Of a stretch of 64,000 bases of DNA, positions 41,504 through 51,586 are shown piece after piece (the stretch's first letter is position 1; every line of letters starts with the position of its first letter). The notes under the pieces are model-generated. The model worked only from the letters and a program-made list of their open reading frames with translations, did no database searches and was not told where the DNA came from. This stretch comes from Bacillota bacterium (GTDB lineage Bacteria > Bacillota > Clostridia > Christensenellales > SZUA-584): the NCBI GenBank assembly GCA_023410595.1, contig JAEYPO010000009.1:186001-250000 (forward strand). Reading direction: 5' to 3'. Position numbers and translations under genes: made by a program.

Positions 41504-43927
41504 TCATATAGTTACTTCTATTATATAATTCTTCTTTCCTTCCACATATGGCACGGTCTTGCCCGTTACCGGCTGGCCGTCTACCTTCATAGAATATGTT
41601 CCTTTGCCCGTGTTGTTTACGGTTATATCGTACTCCGCTCCGCGGTAAAGCCTTTTTATACTGTATGAGGTGAAGTCATGGGGTACGCACGGGTCTACGA
41701 CCAGGCCGTCGTAGCCGGGGCGAACGCCCAGTATAGCCTGGCTTATGCTGACAAACGCCCATGCGGCCGTACCGGTCAGCCAGCTGTTTTTTGCCTCCCC
41801 GTAGCGCCGCGCCTCGCGTCCGGCTATCGTCTGGCAGTAAATATACGGTTCGACCCTGCGTATATCGCTCTTATCCTCAGAATATGACGGGCATGTGAGC
41901 CGGTATACGTTAAACGCCTCGTCGCCGTTGCCGAGCACCGTATGCGCTATCGTTATCCACGGATTGTTGTGGCAGAACACCGAGCCGTTCTCCTTATAAC
42001 CGGGAGGATAGGTCGATATCTCGCCCAATTCCTTATAATATTGCGTATAACACGGGGACAGAAGCTCTATGCCGTAGTCGTTGGTAAGGCGCTCTTTAAC
42101 CGAGTTTAAAGCGCGCTGCGCAAGGCCTTCCTGCACGCCTATACCGGCCATAACGCAGAAGCCCTGCGGTTCGATAAATATCTTGCCTTCAGCGCATTCG
42201 CCGCTTCCAACCTTGTTGCCGAAAGCGTCGTAGGCGCGCAGGAACCATTCTCCGTCCCAGCCGTGATCGTACACCGCTTTCTTTATTTTTTCTATGCTTT
42301 CCAGTATCTCGTCCGCCTCGTCTGGGCAGCCGTACCTGCGGCAAAGATCCGCGTATTCAGAGCCGTATTTTATAAACATTGCCGCGAGGAACACGCTCTC
42401 GGCGGTCTTGCCTTCGGTGTTTACCGCCGTCTGAAAGCTGCTGTCCGGGTATTCCGAAAAGCAATTAAGGTTAAGACAGTCGTTCCAGTCGGCGCGGCCT
42501 ATCAGCGGGAGACCATGCGGCCCCAAGTTGTCGAGCGTGTGTTTTACGCTTCTGCGCAAATGCTCGAACAATGGCTTCTCCGTCCCGGGAACGTTGTCGA
42601 AAGGTGCCGGCTCACCCAATATGGAATCGTCGCCCGTTTCGCGCACATACGCCGCGGTACAGGCTATCAGCCATAAGGGATCGTCATTAAAGCCCGTGCC
42701 AATATCGCCGTTGCCGCGCTTTGTGAGCGGCTGAAACTGGTGGTACGTGCTGCCGTCCTCGAATTGTATCGCGGCAAGGTCGAGTATCCTTTCACGCACG
42801 CGGTCGGGCACAAGATGCACAAATCCCAGTATATCCTGGCAGCTGTCGCGGAAACCTACGCCCCTTCCCGTTCCGCTTTCAAAATAACTCGCACTGCGGC
42901 TCATTATAAACGTGATCATGCACTGATACTGGTTCCAGATATTCACCATACGGTCGAGTTTCTTATCGCCGCTCTTCAGCGTGAAGCGCGATAAAAGGTT
43001 GTCCCAATAAGCCGAAAGCTCTACAAGCGCTTTCGGTACGGAATCGACGTCGGAAAAGCGCCGTATCAGTTCCCTCGCGGGCGCCTTGCGAACCTTGCCG
43101 CTTGCTTCCCACTTTGAATCTCTAGGGTTTTCCGCATAGCCTATAATAAATATAAATGTCTTTTCCTCGGACGGCTCGAGACTTATATCCAGCCGATGAC
43201 TTGCCATGGGCGCCCAGCCGAGAGCACAGCTGTTGTTGCTTATGCCCTGCTCGACGACAGCGGGGTTTTCCCATGAGCCGAAGCGCCCCAAGAAAGATTC
43301 CCTGTCGGTATCGAAGCCGTTTACGGGAGCATTAACGCTGTAAAACGCAAAGTGGTTGCGGCGTTCGCGATATTCTGTCGTGTGGTAAATCGTACTGCCT
43401 TCCACTTCGACTTCGCCAATGTTATAGTTTCTCTGAAAATTCGTAGCGTCATCCAGGGTGTTCCAAAGGCACCATTCGAGAGCGCTGTAAAGCTTCAGCG
43501 ACTTGCTGCGCAGGCCTGAGTTGCGAAGCCGGAGCTGGTTTATCTCACAGTTTGCGCCAAGAGGAACGAAGCAGGTCAGCTGCGCCTCCACGCCGTTTTT
43601 GGCGCTCTCAATTATAGTATAACCGAGCCCGTGACGGCAGCGGTAAATATCGAGCGGGGTTTTTGTAGGCAGGAACCCGGGGTTCCAAACAGTATCTCCG
43701 TCTTTAATATAGTAAAAGCGTCCGTTTGTATCTGCAGGAACGTTATTATAGCGATAGCGGGTAATACGACGAAGCTTTGCGTCCCGATAAAAGCAGTATC
43801 CGCCTCCGGTATTTGATATCAAACTGAAAAATTCTTCGGCTCCCAAGTAGTTTATCCATGGAAGGGGTGTGGCTGGCGTCTCAACAACATACTCTTTGGC
43901 ATCGTCATCAAAATATCCGAATTTCAT
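41504..43927 (-). CDS. GH94 cellobiose phosphorylase
   Basis: 807 aa, the length of cellobiose phosphorylases. Cleaves cellobiose with phosphate to glucose-1-phosphate and glucose in the cytoplasm, saving one ATP per disaccharide. Key blocks: GRGVGFRDSCQDILGFVHLV, YHQFQPLTKRGNGDIGTGFN, then DDPLWLI with the general-acid Asp near residue 412, DWNDCLNLNCF, and PGYKENGSVFCHNNPWITIA. No signal peptide. These motifs fit cellobiose rather than cellodextrin (longer) phosphorylase, though chitobiose or laminaribiose cannot be fully excluded. Its promoter region carries a LacI-type operator 22 bp before the start, and a lacI gene diverges from it. Confidence 0.9.
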   Translation of the reverse strand: MKFGYFDDDAKEYVVETPATPLPWINYLGAEEFFSLISNTGGGYCFYRDAKLRRITRYRYNNVPADTNGRFYYIKDGDTVWNPGFLPTKTPLDIYRCRHGLGYTIIESAKNGVEAQLTCFVPLGANCEINQLRLRNSGLRSKSLKLYSALEWCLWNTLDDATNFQRNYNIGEVEVEGSTIYHTTEYRERRNHFAFYSVNAPVNGFDTDRESFLGRFGSWENPAVVEQGISNNSCALGWAPMASHRLDISLEPSEEKTFIFIIGYAENPRDSKWEASGKVRKAPARELIRRFSDVDSVPKALVELSAYWDNLLSRFTLKSGDKKLDRMVNIWNQYQCMITFIMSRSASYFESGTGRGVGFRDSCQDILGFVHLVPDRVRERILDLAAIQFEDGSTYHQFQPLTKRGNGDIGTGFNDDPLWLIACTAAYVRETGDDSILGEPAPFDNVPGTEKPLFEHLRRSVKHTLDNLGPHGLPLIGRADWNDCLNLNCFSEYPDSSFQTAVNTEGKTAESVFLAAMFIKYGSEYADLCRRYGCPDEADEILESIEKIKKAVYDHGWDGEWFLRAYDAFGNKVGSGECAEGKIFIEPQGFCVMAGIGVQEGLAQRALNSVKERLTNDYGIELLSPCYTQYYKELGEISTYPPGYKENGSVFCHNNPWITIAHTVLGNGDEAFNVYRLTCPSYSEDKSDIRRVEPYIYCQTIAGREARRYGEAKNSWLTGTAAWAFVSISQAILGVRPGYDGLVVDPCVPHDFTSYSIKRLYRGAEYDITVNNTGKGTYSMKVDGQPVTGKTVPYVEGKKNYIIEVTI

Positions 43928-43948
43928 GTACTATCTCCTATTGGCTAA

Positions 43949-43966
43949 TAACGATAACGTTTTCGT
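43949..43966. promoter_or_regulatory. LacI-type operator before the GH94 gene
   Basis: TAACGATAACGTTTT (43949-43963), part of the near-palindrome ACGATAACGTTTTCGT. The same 15-bp pattern occurs before both lacI genes. Confidence 0.65.
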
Positions 43967-44081
43967 ATACTAGTAACATTTTATACTATTACTCCCCAAA
44001 AAGCAAAGAATATTTTGCGTCAGCACCTAAAAAGTTATATCAAAGCTTAAACAAGGGCTCGGTTTTTATTTTGAAAAGCTG

Positions 44082-44110
44082 TTGATTAATGCTATGCTTT
44101 TAACTATAAT
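44082..44110 (+). promoter_or_regulatory. Promoter of lacI paralogue 1
   Basis: TTGATT (44082-44087), 17-bp spacer, TATAAT (44105-44110). Confidence 0.8.
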
Positions 44111-44113
44111 GGA

Positions 44114-44128
44114 TTACGAAATCGTTTT
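44114..44128. promoter_or_regulatory. Operator of lacI paralogue 1
   Basis: TTACGAAATCGTTTT with the core palindrome ACGA-AA-TCGT, four bases after the -10 box, so over the transcription start. Confidence 0.65.
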
Positions 44129-44183
44129 TTAATTATGTTTTATTTCAATTACCCTATTATAAAGCAGTATATTAGGGACGTAT

Positions 44184-45218
44184 ATGGGAGAAGTCGAAAA
44201 GGTGGTCAAGGTAGTTACAATAAAGGATATATCAAAGCGATGCGGCGTTTCCTGCGCCACGGTAAGCAAGGCTCTTAACGGCTATAAGGATATAGGCGAG
44301 AAGACCGCCGAACTTATAAAAAAGACGGCAAAAGAGATGGGGTACTTCCCTAACGCTACCGCGCGGGCGTTAAAAACTAACCGTTCAAACAATATCGGCG
44401 TTCTGTTTGTAGACGAAACGCGCAGCGGTCTCACGCACGAGTATTTTGCTGCCGTGCTTAACAGTCTGAAGGTGGAAGCGGAACGCCTGGGTTTCGATAT
44501 CACGTTTATTAGCCAGAACATCGGCGAGCACGAAATGAGCTATCTCGAGCACTGCCGATACCGCAAATGCGACGGGGTTGTTATAGCCTGCGTCAACTTC
44601 TACGACCCGGCGGTCGTAGAGCTGGTCAGAAGCGATATACCGACTGTAACTATAGACCATGTGTTCGACAACCGTACCGCTATACTTTCGGATAACGTGA
44701 ACAGTATGCGCGATATAGTGCATCATGTTTATAATATGGGCCACAGAAAGATAGCGTTCATTCACGGCGAAAGAACTTCGGTAACTATTAAAAGGCTCGG
44801 GAGCTTTTACAGGACATGCGAAGAGTTAGGTATAGAAGTTCCCGACGAGTACGTAAAGCCCGCGCATTACCACGACCCGAAAATGAGCGCGCAAGCCACG
44901 AAGGAGCTTCTCGCCCTGCCCGAACGGCCTACATGTATATTGTATCCCGATGACTTTTCGTTCATAGGCGGCAGGAACGTCATTGAGAAGGAAGGGCTTT
45001 CGATACCCCGCGACATCAGCGTCGTGGGATACGACGGAATATATCTTTCGCAGGTACTCCGGCCTCACCTCACCACATGGAAACAGGATACCGATGCGAT
45101 AGGACGCGAGGCCGCCGCAAAGCTCATTGAGACTATCGTTAACCCAAAGGCCGCGCTGCTCGAGCAGGTGGTAGTTCCCGGAGAACTTCTCGAGGGGGCG
45201 TCGGTCGTAAAACTTTAA
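44184..45218 (+). CDS. LacI-family sugar-responsive regulator, paralogue 1
   Basis: 344 aa. VTIKDISKRCGVSCATVSKA followed by LNGYKDIGEKTAELIKKTAK is the LacI helix-turn-helix with hinge; the rest is a periplasmic-binding-type sensor (NIGVLFVDETRSGLTHEYF, GHRKIAFIHGERTSV, PDDFSFIGG, GYDGIYLSQVLRPHLTT). It is very similar along its whole length to the regulator at 55901-56920. Divergent from GH94 and placed to repress it and itself through the shared operators. The inducer is probably a beta-linked disaccharide or its product. Start ATG at 44184 has AGGGA upstream; the HTH begins ten residues in. Confidence 0.9.
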   Translation: MGEVEKVVKVVTIKDISKRCGVSCATVSKALNGYKDIGEKTAELIKKTAKEMGYFPNATARALKTNRSNNIGVLFVDETRSGLTHEYFAAVLNSLKVEAERLGFDITFISQNIGEHEMSYLEHCRYRKCDGVVIACVNFYDPAVVELVRSDIPTVTIDHVFDNRTAILSDNVNSMRDIVHHVYNMGHRKIAFIHGERTSVTIKRLGSFYRTCEELGIEVPDEYVKPAHYHDPKMSAQATKELLALPERPTCILYPDDFSFIGGRNVIEKEGLSIPRDISVVGYDGIYLSQVLRPHLTTWKQDTDAIGREAAAKLIETIVNPKAALLEQVVVPGELLEGASVVKL

Positions 45219-45307
45219 AACAACCGGTCTTCTGGACTCTTCCAGTGCAGAGCGAACGTTAATCGTACTAAGACTGTTTGCCTGAATATAAGCCGGCAAC
45301 TAGTGTG

Positions 45308-45333
45308 AGGGGAGGCGTCAGCCTCCCCTTTTT
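45308..45333 (+). terminator. Rho-independent terminator of lacI paralogue 1
   Basis: AGGGGAGGC, loop GTCA, GCCTCCCCT then TTTTTATT. Confidence 0.85.
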
Positions 45334-45740
45334 ATTGTATAAGAAAACTCCCGGTAATGCCGGGGGTTCAAAAGAGATTAAGCTATGGAGAGAATATTTA
45401 TTGTACTGTATTATTGCATTATTTGAGACTGAATTAAGAAGATAAAGCCTTCCCCCCACTGGGGGAAGGTGGTGCGAAGCGCCGGATAAGGGGATATTTG
45501 CTGTGTTTATTAACACCTCATCAGTCCAGCACCAGATTGGCAGCGTTAAGCGCTATCCAAACAATCTGGTGCTTTAAAGCTTCTCCTCAAGGAGAAGCCT
45601 ATGAGAATGCATAGATGGTTTGTATTCATACGCCATAAAGCATCTGGTTGGGGCAAACCGCAACAATCATGCAAAAGACGACCGTTGGATACGCCTTGAG
45701 GTGATGCCAGTATTATAGGGCTAAGCCCGCATATGAGAAA
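45334..45740. repeat. Gene-free stretch with several dispersed palindromes
   Basis: Contains ACTCCCGG-TAAT-GCCGGGGGT (about 45349-45367), CCCCCACTGGGGGAAGGTGG followed by TGCGAAGCGCCGGATAAGGG (about 45453-45492, inverse of the element at 19569), and ACCAGATTG...CAATCTGGT (about 45533-45570) followed by CTTCTCCTCAAGGAGAAGCC. No gene found in 600 bp. Confidence 0.6.
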
Positions 45741-45760
45741 CCCCCGGACGTGACCGGGGG
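45741..45760 (-). terminator. Hairpin downstream of GH1
   Basis: CCCCCGG, loop ACGTGA, CCGGGGG, 60 bp past the GH1 stop. Weak T tract on the minus strand. Confidence 0.55.
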
Positions 45761-45822
45761 ATTATTATTGCGAACCCTACTTTACTCAACACAAAAAAGC
45801 TTTTACTGTATTTATACTCGTA

Positions 45823-47169
45823 TTAAATTATGCTTCCGTTTGTCTTTATAACATCCGCATACCACATTGCCGAATCCTTCGGTATGCGGCGCTGCGTGGG
45901 GTAATCAACGAATATCAGCCCAAAGCGTTCGCTATAGCCCTTCGACCACTCGAAATTGTCAAGAAAGCTCCAGTGCATATATCCTTTTACCGGCACGCCT
46001 TCGTCTATCGCCTTTTTCAGCTCGCGCAGGTAGCGACGCAGGAAATCTATGCGCTCGGGGTCGTGCACGCCTCCGTCTATGAAAATGCGGTCGTTGCAGC
46101 TTTGCCCGTTTTCGGTTATATAGATAGGCAGGCCGTAGCGCCTATAAAGGCTTTCAATGCCGTAGTGCATTACTTCAGGTGTTACAAGCCATTTTATGGC
46201 GGTCATAGGAAAGCCGGGATAATGGACGACGCGATCGCCACTGTTATCCGTCATCCATCCATTGTAAACATTGACGCCTAAAAAATCCGGTTTCTCCATC
46301 AGGTCCCAGTCGCTTTGCGGAACGCTGTCAATAAAATCTTTAAGTAGCGCAGGCGCGCCGTCCTGGTATTCGTGAAACATCACTACGTCCATAAAACTGT
46401 TGAACGTAAATATCCAGTCGTCCTCGCTTAGGCGGAATGTCGCCCTGTACGCGGCTTCGCGCGCCGCCTCGCTGTCATTCTCAGGATAGCAAAGCCTTCC
46501 GCACAGCGCTGCGCCCACCTTTACACCGCCGGCGTTTTCGTGCAGCGCTTTTGTCGCCATGCCATGCGCCAGTATAAGATTGTACATGCACTTTACAAGT
46601 TCTTCATCCGGCAGCTTAAGGCCCGGAGCGTGCTCTCCGGTAGCGTAACCCAATAGTACGGAGCATTGCGGCTCATTGACAGTCATATAATTTTTAACGC
46701 GTCCGTTAAAGTGTTTGCCTATAACTCCCGCGAAGTCGCGAAAAGCCTCCGCCGCTATGCGGCTGCACCAGCCGCCTTCCTTTTGAAGCGCGGAAGGAAG
46801 TTCCCAATGATACAGCGTGACCCAGGGTTCGATACCGTTTTCCAGCAGAGTATCGACTAAGCGGTCGTAGTAATCGAGCCCCGCTTTATTTATGGCGCCC
46901 GTGCCGTCGGGAAATACTCGCGGCCAGTTTATCGAGAAACGGTATGTTTTTATTCCGAGCTTTTTCATCAACGCGACGTCTTCCCTGAACCTATGATATG
47001 TATCGCACGCAACATCGCCGCTTTCGTCGTTATATACATGCCCTTTGCCGGTATCGTGACAGAAATCGTCCCATATGCTGGGCCCCTTGCCGTCCTTATC
47101 CCACGCGCCCTCGCACTGAAACGCGGAGCACGATGCTCCCCATATAAAATCATTTGGAAATGTTCCCAT
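45823..47169 (-). CDS. GH1 beta-glucosidase
   Basis: 448 aa, the usual GH1 length; no signal peptide. Starts MGTFPNDFIWGASCSAFQCE. Acid/base Glu in YMTVNEPQ near residue 165 and nucleophile Glu in IYITENGQS near 353; substrate-site WSFLDNFEWSKGYSERFGL near the end. Hydrolyses beta-glucosides such as cellobiose and short oligomers in the cytoplasm. A 6-phospho-beta-glucosidase is less likely since no PTS genes occur nearby and an ABC importer lies upstream on the same strand. Last gene of the ABC-GH3-GH1 series. Confidence 0.93.
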   Translation of the reverse strand: MGTFPNDFIWGASCSAFQCEGAWDKDGKGPSIWDDFCHDTGKGHVYNDESGDVACDTYHRFREDVALMKKLGIKTYRFSINWPRVFPDGTGAINKAGLDYYDRLVDTLLENGIEPWVTLYHWELPSALQKEGGWCSRIAAEAFRDFAGVIGKHFNGRVKNYMTVNEPQCSVLLGYATGEHAPGLKLPDEELVKCMYNLILAHGMATKALHENAGGVKVGAALCGRLCYPENDSEAAREAAYRATFRLSEDDWIFTFNSFMDVVMFHEYQDGAPALLKDFIDSVPQSDWDLMEKPDFLGVNVYNGWMTDNSGDRVVHYPGFPMTAIKWLVTPEVMHYGIESLYRRYGLPIYITENGQSCNDRIFIDGGVHDPERIDFLRRYLRELKKAIDEGVPVKGYMHWSFLDNFEWSKGYSERFGLIFVDYPTQRRIPKDSAMWYADVIKTNGSII

Positions 47170-47334
47170 TATACTACCTCCGAAAGTTATACAATTTTTA
47201 TGTTTTATCCTTTTATTGATGCAAAAGCGATATCCCGGGTTAAAAAATCAGCCGCTCCCATTGCGTTCTTCCCGAAAACGTCTCGTTGCCGGGAAAGCTT
47301 TTCTGGGGAACGGCGTTATTATAAGACTATAAAG

Positions 47335-49593
47335 CTACCCGTTAAGTTCGTCTATTATAGCCTGCAGCTTTTCGGCGTCGAACCCGTTGTCTCCGAAGCT
47401 CAGCACCGCCCTTAAGGGCATATCCTTCAGCATCGCTTCCGACATTTCCTCGGTTATGGCGTCTTTCGCGGCTTCGGACCTTTCTCTGTCCTGAGGAGTG
47501 AATGTGGAAACTATGATGTCAACCAACGGCTTGACTATTGATTTTGCCCTTGGGTCTGCCAGCAAGTCCATGAAGATGCTGTTCATATCGTACCAGACGG
47601 GCAGAGTGACGGTGGATTCTACGATAACTGTCTGTTTAAGCGTGACGTCGCGCGAAGACCTGCATATCTCGATATCAAACTCGCCTGTCTCGACATGCCA
47701 ATCATGTATCTCCTTATTCCAGCAGGCAAACGCGCGTTTGCCGAGCGTAAACGTAACCGTCTTCGTTTCTCCGGGCTGCAGGACGACTTTTTCGAAGCCT
47801 TTGAGCTCGCGTACGGGGCGTATCAGCGTGCTTTCAACGTCGGCAATATAAAGCTGGACGACCTCTTTCCCGTACATCTTTCCCGTGTTCGTCACATCTA
47901 CGGATACCGTAACGGTCTCTGTGTCTTTAAAACGCTGCTTGTCCGTTCTGAGGTTGGAATATTCAAATGTCGTATAAGACAGTCCGTAGCCGAATGGGAA
48001 CAGCACGTTCATTTTTTTCTTGTCGTAATAGCGGTAGCCGACGAATATTCCCTCACGATATTCAACCGTATCCTTTTCACCGCCGTAAGACAGATAAGAA
48101 GGATTATCCTCAAGCTTTAATGGGAACGTTTCGGGCAGCTTTCCGGACGGACTTAAGTCGCCGTAAAGCACTTTTATTACGGCCTGTCCGACGGCCTGCC
48201 CGCCGAGATATGCTTCGAGTATGCCCCTTACGCCCTCTGCCCACGGCATTTCCACCGGTGAACCGTTATGCAGCACGACTACCGTATTTGGGTTTGCCGC
48301 CGTGACCGCCGCTATCACCTCGTTCTGGCAGTCGGGCAAGCGCATATGAGTGCGGTCATACCCCTCAGATTCATAAGCGTCAGGCAGGCCCGCGAATACC
48401 ACTGCGACGCGCGCCTGCCTTGCCGCTGCTACCGCCTCATGTATGAGCGCTTCGTTAGTTCTGTCGGTGTCAATCTCAAATCCCTTCGCGTAGATAACGT
48501 CGAGACCCGAGCCGGCAGTTAGAGCGCTCGTGACTTTAAAACAGTTTATATGCGAACTTCCGCCGCCCTGAAAGCGCGGTTTCTCGGCGAATTCACCTAT
48601 AAACGCGACCTTGTCCGATTTGCTGAGCGGCAGTATGCCGCCTTCGTTTTTGAGCAGCACCATGCATTCCGCCGCTATCGAAGCGGCAAGCTCATGCTGC
48701 GCTTCCTTGTCCCAAGGCGTTTGAGGTTTGGCGTTTTCGAGATAACGATAATGTACGCTGAGTATGCGTTCACAGGCAAGATCGACCAGCTTTTCGTCGA
48801 GCCTTCCCTCACGCACCGCATCCACTATCTTCTTGTCGTTAACGCCGCCTGAAGAAGGCATTTCGAGGTCAAGCCCGGCTTCGACGCCTTTTACGCGGTC
48901 TGTTACCGCGCCCCAGTCTGTTACTACATATCCGTCAAAGCCCCATTCGTTTCGCAGCAGTTCTGTAAGCAGCCACTTGTTTTCGGCTGAAAACGTGCCG
49001 TTTATGCGGTTGTAGGAGCACATCACCGTCCAGGGCTTCTCGCGGCGGATGGACGTTTCGAAAGCGGCAAGATAAATCTCGCGAAGTGTGCGCTCATCTA
49101 TCACAGAATTTGACGACATACGCCTGTGTTCCTGGTTGTTTGCGGCGAAATGCTTTATGCTTACTCCCACGTTTTTGCTCTGCACTCCATGGATATGCGC
49201 GGCGGCTATCTCTCCCGCGAGATACGGGTCTTCGGAGAAATACTCAAAGTTCCGGCCGCAAAGCGGAGAACGCTTTATGTTGACCGCCGGCCCGAGCAGT
49301 ACGCTTAAATTTTCATGCTGACACGATTCTCCTATTGCTTCGCCCAGCGATTCCATCAGACCGCGGTCAAACGACGCAGCCGTAGCGCATCCCGCGGGAA
49401 AGCAGACAGCCTTGATGCTGTCGTTGAAGCTTGCGTTATCGGCCTGCTTTCTTAAGCCGTGCGGGCCGTCGCTTACCATGAACGAGGGCACTCCGAGCCG
49501 TTCTACCGGTTTTGTATGCCAGAAATCAAGCCCGGAGCACAAACCTGCCTTTTCTTCGAGCGTCATCCGGGAAACGAGCTTCTTTATATCCAT
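47335..49593 (-). CDS. GH3 beta-glucosidase
   Basis: 752 aa: N-terminal barrel, C-terminal alpha/beta domain and a fibronectin-III-like end (TVSVDVTNTGKMYGKEVVQL). Substrate-binding SIKHFAANNQE and the nucleophile Asp in GFDGYVVTDWGAV (about residue 226). No signal peptide, so it acts in the cytoplasm on imported oligosaccharides, releasing terminal beta-linked glucose. It sits 134 bp after the ABC ATPase genes on the same strand. An activity on beta-xylosides cannot be ruled out from sequence. Confidence 0.93.
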   Translation of the reverse strand: MDIKKLVSRMTLEEKAGLCSGLDFWHTKPVERLGVPSFMVSDGPHGLRKQADNASFNDSIKAVCFPAGCATAASFDRGLMESLGEAIGESCQHENLSVLLGPAVNIKRSPLCGRNFEYFSEDPYLAGEIAAAHIHGVQSKNVGVSIKHFAANNQEHRRMSSNSVIDERTLREIYLAAFETSIRREKPWTVMCSYNRINGTFSAENKWLLTELLRNEWGFDGYVVTDWGAVTDRVKGVEAGLDLEMPSSGGVNDKKIVDAVREGRLDEKLVDLACERILSVHYRYLENAKPQTPWDKEAQHELAASIAAECMVLLKNEGGILPLSKSDKVAFIGEFAEKPRFQGGGSSHINCFKVTSALTAGSGLDVIYAKGFEIDTDRTNEALIHEAVAAARQARVAVVFAGLPDAYESEGYDRTHMRLPDCQNEVIAAVTAANPNTVVVLHNGSPVEMPWAEGVRGILEAYLGGQAVGQAVIKVLYGDLSPSGKLPETFPLKLEDNPSYLSYGGEKDTVEYREGIFVGYRYYDKKKMNVLFPFGYGLSYTTFEYSNLRTDKQRFKDTETVTVSVDVTNTGKMYGKEVVQLYIADVESTLIRPVRELKGFEKVVLQPGETKTVTFTLGKRAFACWNKEIHDWHVETGEFDIEICRSSRDVTLKQTVIVESTVTLPVWYDMNSIFMDLLADPRAKSIVKPLVDIIVSTFTPQDRERSEAAKDAITEEMSEAMLKDMPLRAVLSFGDNGFDAEKLQAIIDELNG

Positions 49594-49727
49594 ATTGCTT
49601 TACCCCTTTTGAAGCGTAATTTATGTTATAATTCTAGCCTTCGCAAATGTTACAGTATATCATTTCCGTTTGTATTTTATCATATTTGTGTCACTTCTAT
49701 CCCGGAGAGGCTTTTGTGGTGATTGAG

Positions 49728-50576
49728 TCAAACTGTGGAGAGATCCCACTCTTCATGTATCTTAGGCACGTCGCTTATGAGCCGCTGCGTGTAATGCGCC
49801 TTGGGGTTAAGTATAACTTCGTCCGCCGTGCCGCTCTCCACAAACTTCCCGTGTTCCATGATATACACCGAGTCGGATATGTAATAAGCAAGCCCGATAT
49901 CATGTGTTATGAATATTATCGTCATGCCTATCTCGTCGCGCAGCTGAAGAAGCATATCGAGTATTGTTGCGCGCGAACACGCGTCTATCATGCTCGTGGG
50001 CTCGTCGGCAAGCAGTATCTTCGGCTTGAGAAGGAATATGCGCGCTATCATCAGGCGCTGCATCTGCCCTCCCGAAAGCTCGAAAGGATACTTGTTCGTC
50101 AGTTCCGCGAACTTAAGGTTAACGAAGCTGCACGCCTCCCTCATCATCTCAATCTTCTTTTCTTTGGGCAGTTTTCTGCCACCGCGCATATTGATGCAGT
50201 CGAGCAGCACCGTGTCTATCTTGTTGAATACGTTGAACGATGAAAAAGGGTCTTGAAAGATCGCCTGTATGCCCTTCCAGTACTCGCGCTTTTTACGATG
50301 CGTGCTAATATCGCGCGGCGCGCCCTGAAATAACACTTCGCCGGACGTGACGCTGATAAGTCCCAGCAGCATTTTAGCAAGAGTCGTCTTCCCGCTGCCC
50401 GATTCTCCGACTATGGATATAAGCTCGCCTTCGTGGAACTCAAAATCCACATTATCGACAGCCGTGCATTTGTTGGCGCCGATGCCGAATACTTTCGTAA
50501 CGCCCTTGCCCGAAAGGCAGAGGGGGCGGTCCTTTAATGAGGTGTTTTTGTTAAAATTTATGGCCGCTTCACTCAT
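49728..50576 (-). CDS. ABC importer ATPase, OppF/DppF type
   Basis: 282 aa. Walker A GESGSGKT, signature LSGGQMQRLMIARIF, Walker B ILLADEPTSMID, switch His in TIIFITHDIGLAYY. It lacks the C-terminal OppD/F Cys-rich extension (ends HYTQRLISDVPKIHEEWDL), so it is slightly short. It overlaps the partner ATPase gene by 8 bp (stop 50569, start 50576). Part of the five-gene transporter; oligosaccharide import inferred from context. Confidence 0.93.
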   Translation of the reverse strand: MSEAAINFNKNTSLKDRPLCLSGKGVTKVFGIGANKCTAVDNVDFEFHEGELISIVGESGSGKTTLAKMLLGLISVTSGEVLFQGAPRDISTHRKKREYWKGIQAIFQDPFSSFNVFNKIDTVLLDCINMRGGRKLPKEKKIEMMREACSFVNLKFAELTNKYPFELSGGQMQRLMIARIFLLKPKILLADEPTSMIDACSRATILDMLLQLRDEIGMTIIFITHDIGLAYYISDSVYIMEHGKFVESGTADEVILNPKAHYTQRLISDVPKIHEEWDLSTV

Positions 50577-51576
50577 TAGCGTATACCTCCCTTAACGTTT
50601 TCTCCGACAGTATGCAGCGGCATTTACGCCCTTCCTCCGATTTATACAGAGGCACTTTGGATACCTTGCATTCGGGCTTTACATATTTACAGCGTTCCGC
50701 AAACCTGCAGCCGTAAGGCGGGTTCTTTAGGTTGGGCGGAGTACCGGGTATAGCGACAAGCTTCATCTCGCGGGTGTGCTCCTCCGGTACTATTATCGAG
50801 CCCATAAGCCCTTTGGAATACGGGTGCAGCGGGTCAAATACCACTTCTTTTGCCGTACCCTCTTCCACTATCTGCCCGGCATACATGACCATTATGTCGT
50901 CGGTCACGTTATAGAGCAGCGGTAGTTCATGAGTGATAAATATCATCGATTTGATGTAGCCTTTGTCCATAAGGTCCCGAAGCATCTTTATAGCCATCTT
51001 CTGGCTGGTAACATCGAGCGCGCTGGACGGTTCGTCGGCGATCAGCACCTTGGGCGAGAGTATCGTTGAAACGGCGATTACCGTACGCTGCTTCATCCCC
51101 CCCGACAATTCTACAGGGTATCTTTGCAGTATATCCGCGGAGAGGCCGAGCACCTCGAAACGCTCTTTCGCGCGTTCGTATATTTCTGCCTTGGTAACCT
51201 TAGGGTCGTGAGCGAGAATAACATCCTCCACGAAACGGATTATCTTTCTCGTAGGATTTAGCGCATTCATCGCTGCCTGCGGTATGTACGCTATCTCAGT
51301 GCCGAGTATCGTCTTGCGCACCTCATCCGGGGTCATCCCTGAGATGTTTTTGCCGTCTACGATTATTTCACCGCTTGTGTAATGCAAAGGAGGAAAGTAA
51401 TAACCCATAAGGCTCAAGGCAAGCGTCGACTTTCCGCAGCCGCTCTCTCCCGCTATGCCCAGCGACTTGCCCTCCTCTACCTTTAAGGACACATCGTCCA
51501 CAGCGTAAACGTCCTCTCTGAAACGCGTAATGTATTTTGTTGTCAGGCCATTAACTTCCAGCATAACTTTTCCCAT
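50569..51576 (-). CDS. ABC importer ATPase, OppD/DppD type
   Basis: 335 aa. Walker A GESGCGKST, signature LSGGMKQRTVIAVSTIL, Walker B VLIADEPSSALD. The C-terminal OppD extension is complete: VAIPGTPPNLKNPPYGCRFA then cysteines in RCKYVKPEC and KCRC, which bind an iron-sulfur cluster in some family members. Partner of the next ATPase; together they drive the permease pair. GGAGG-like site before the start. Confidence 0.93.
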   Translation of the reverse strand: MGKVMLEVNGLTTKYITRFREDVYAVDDVSLKVEEGKSLGIAGESGCGKSTLALSLMGYYFPPLHYTSGEIIVDGKNISGMTPDEVRKTILGTEIAYIPQAAMNALNPTRKIIRFVEDVILAHDPKVTKAEIYERAKERFEVLGLSADILQRYPVELSGGMKQRTVIAVSTILSPKVLIADEPSSALDVTSQKMAIKMLRDLMDKGYIKSMIFITHELPLLYNVTDDIMVMYAGQIVEEGTAKEVVFDPLHPYSKGLMGSIIVPEEHTREMKLVAIPGTPPNLKNPPYGCRFAERCKYVKPECKVSKVPLYKSEEGRKCRCILSEKTLREVYANE

Positions 51577-51586
51577 ATCTGGCCTC

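Noticed and set aside
45334..45740. Hidden small gene in the 600-bp gap before GH1
   Set aside because: All frames are broken by stops or lie in palindromic repeats; no ribosome site.
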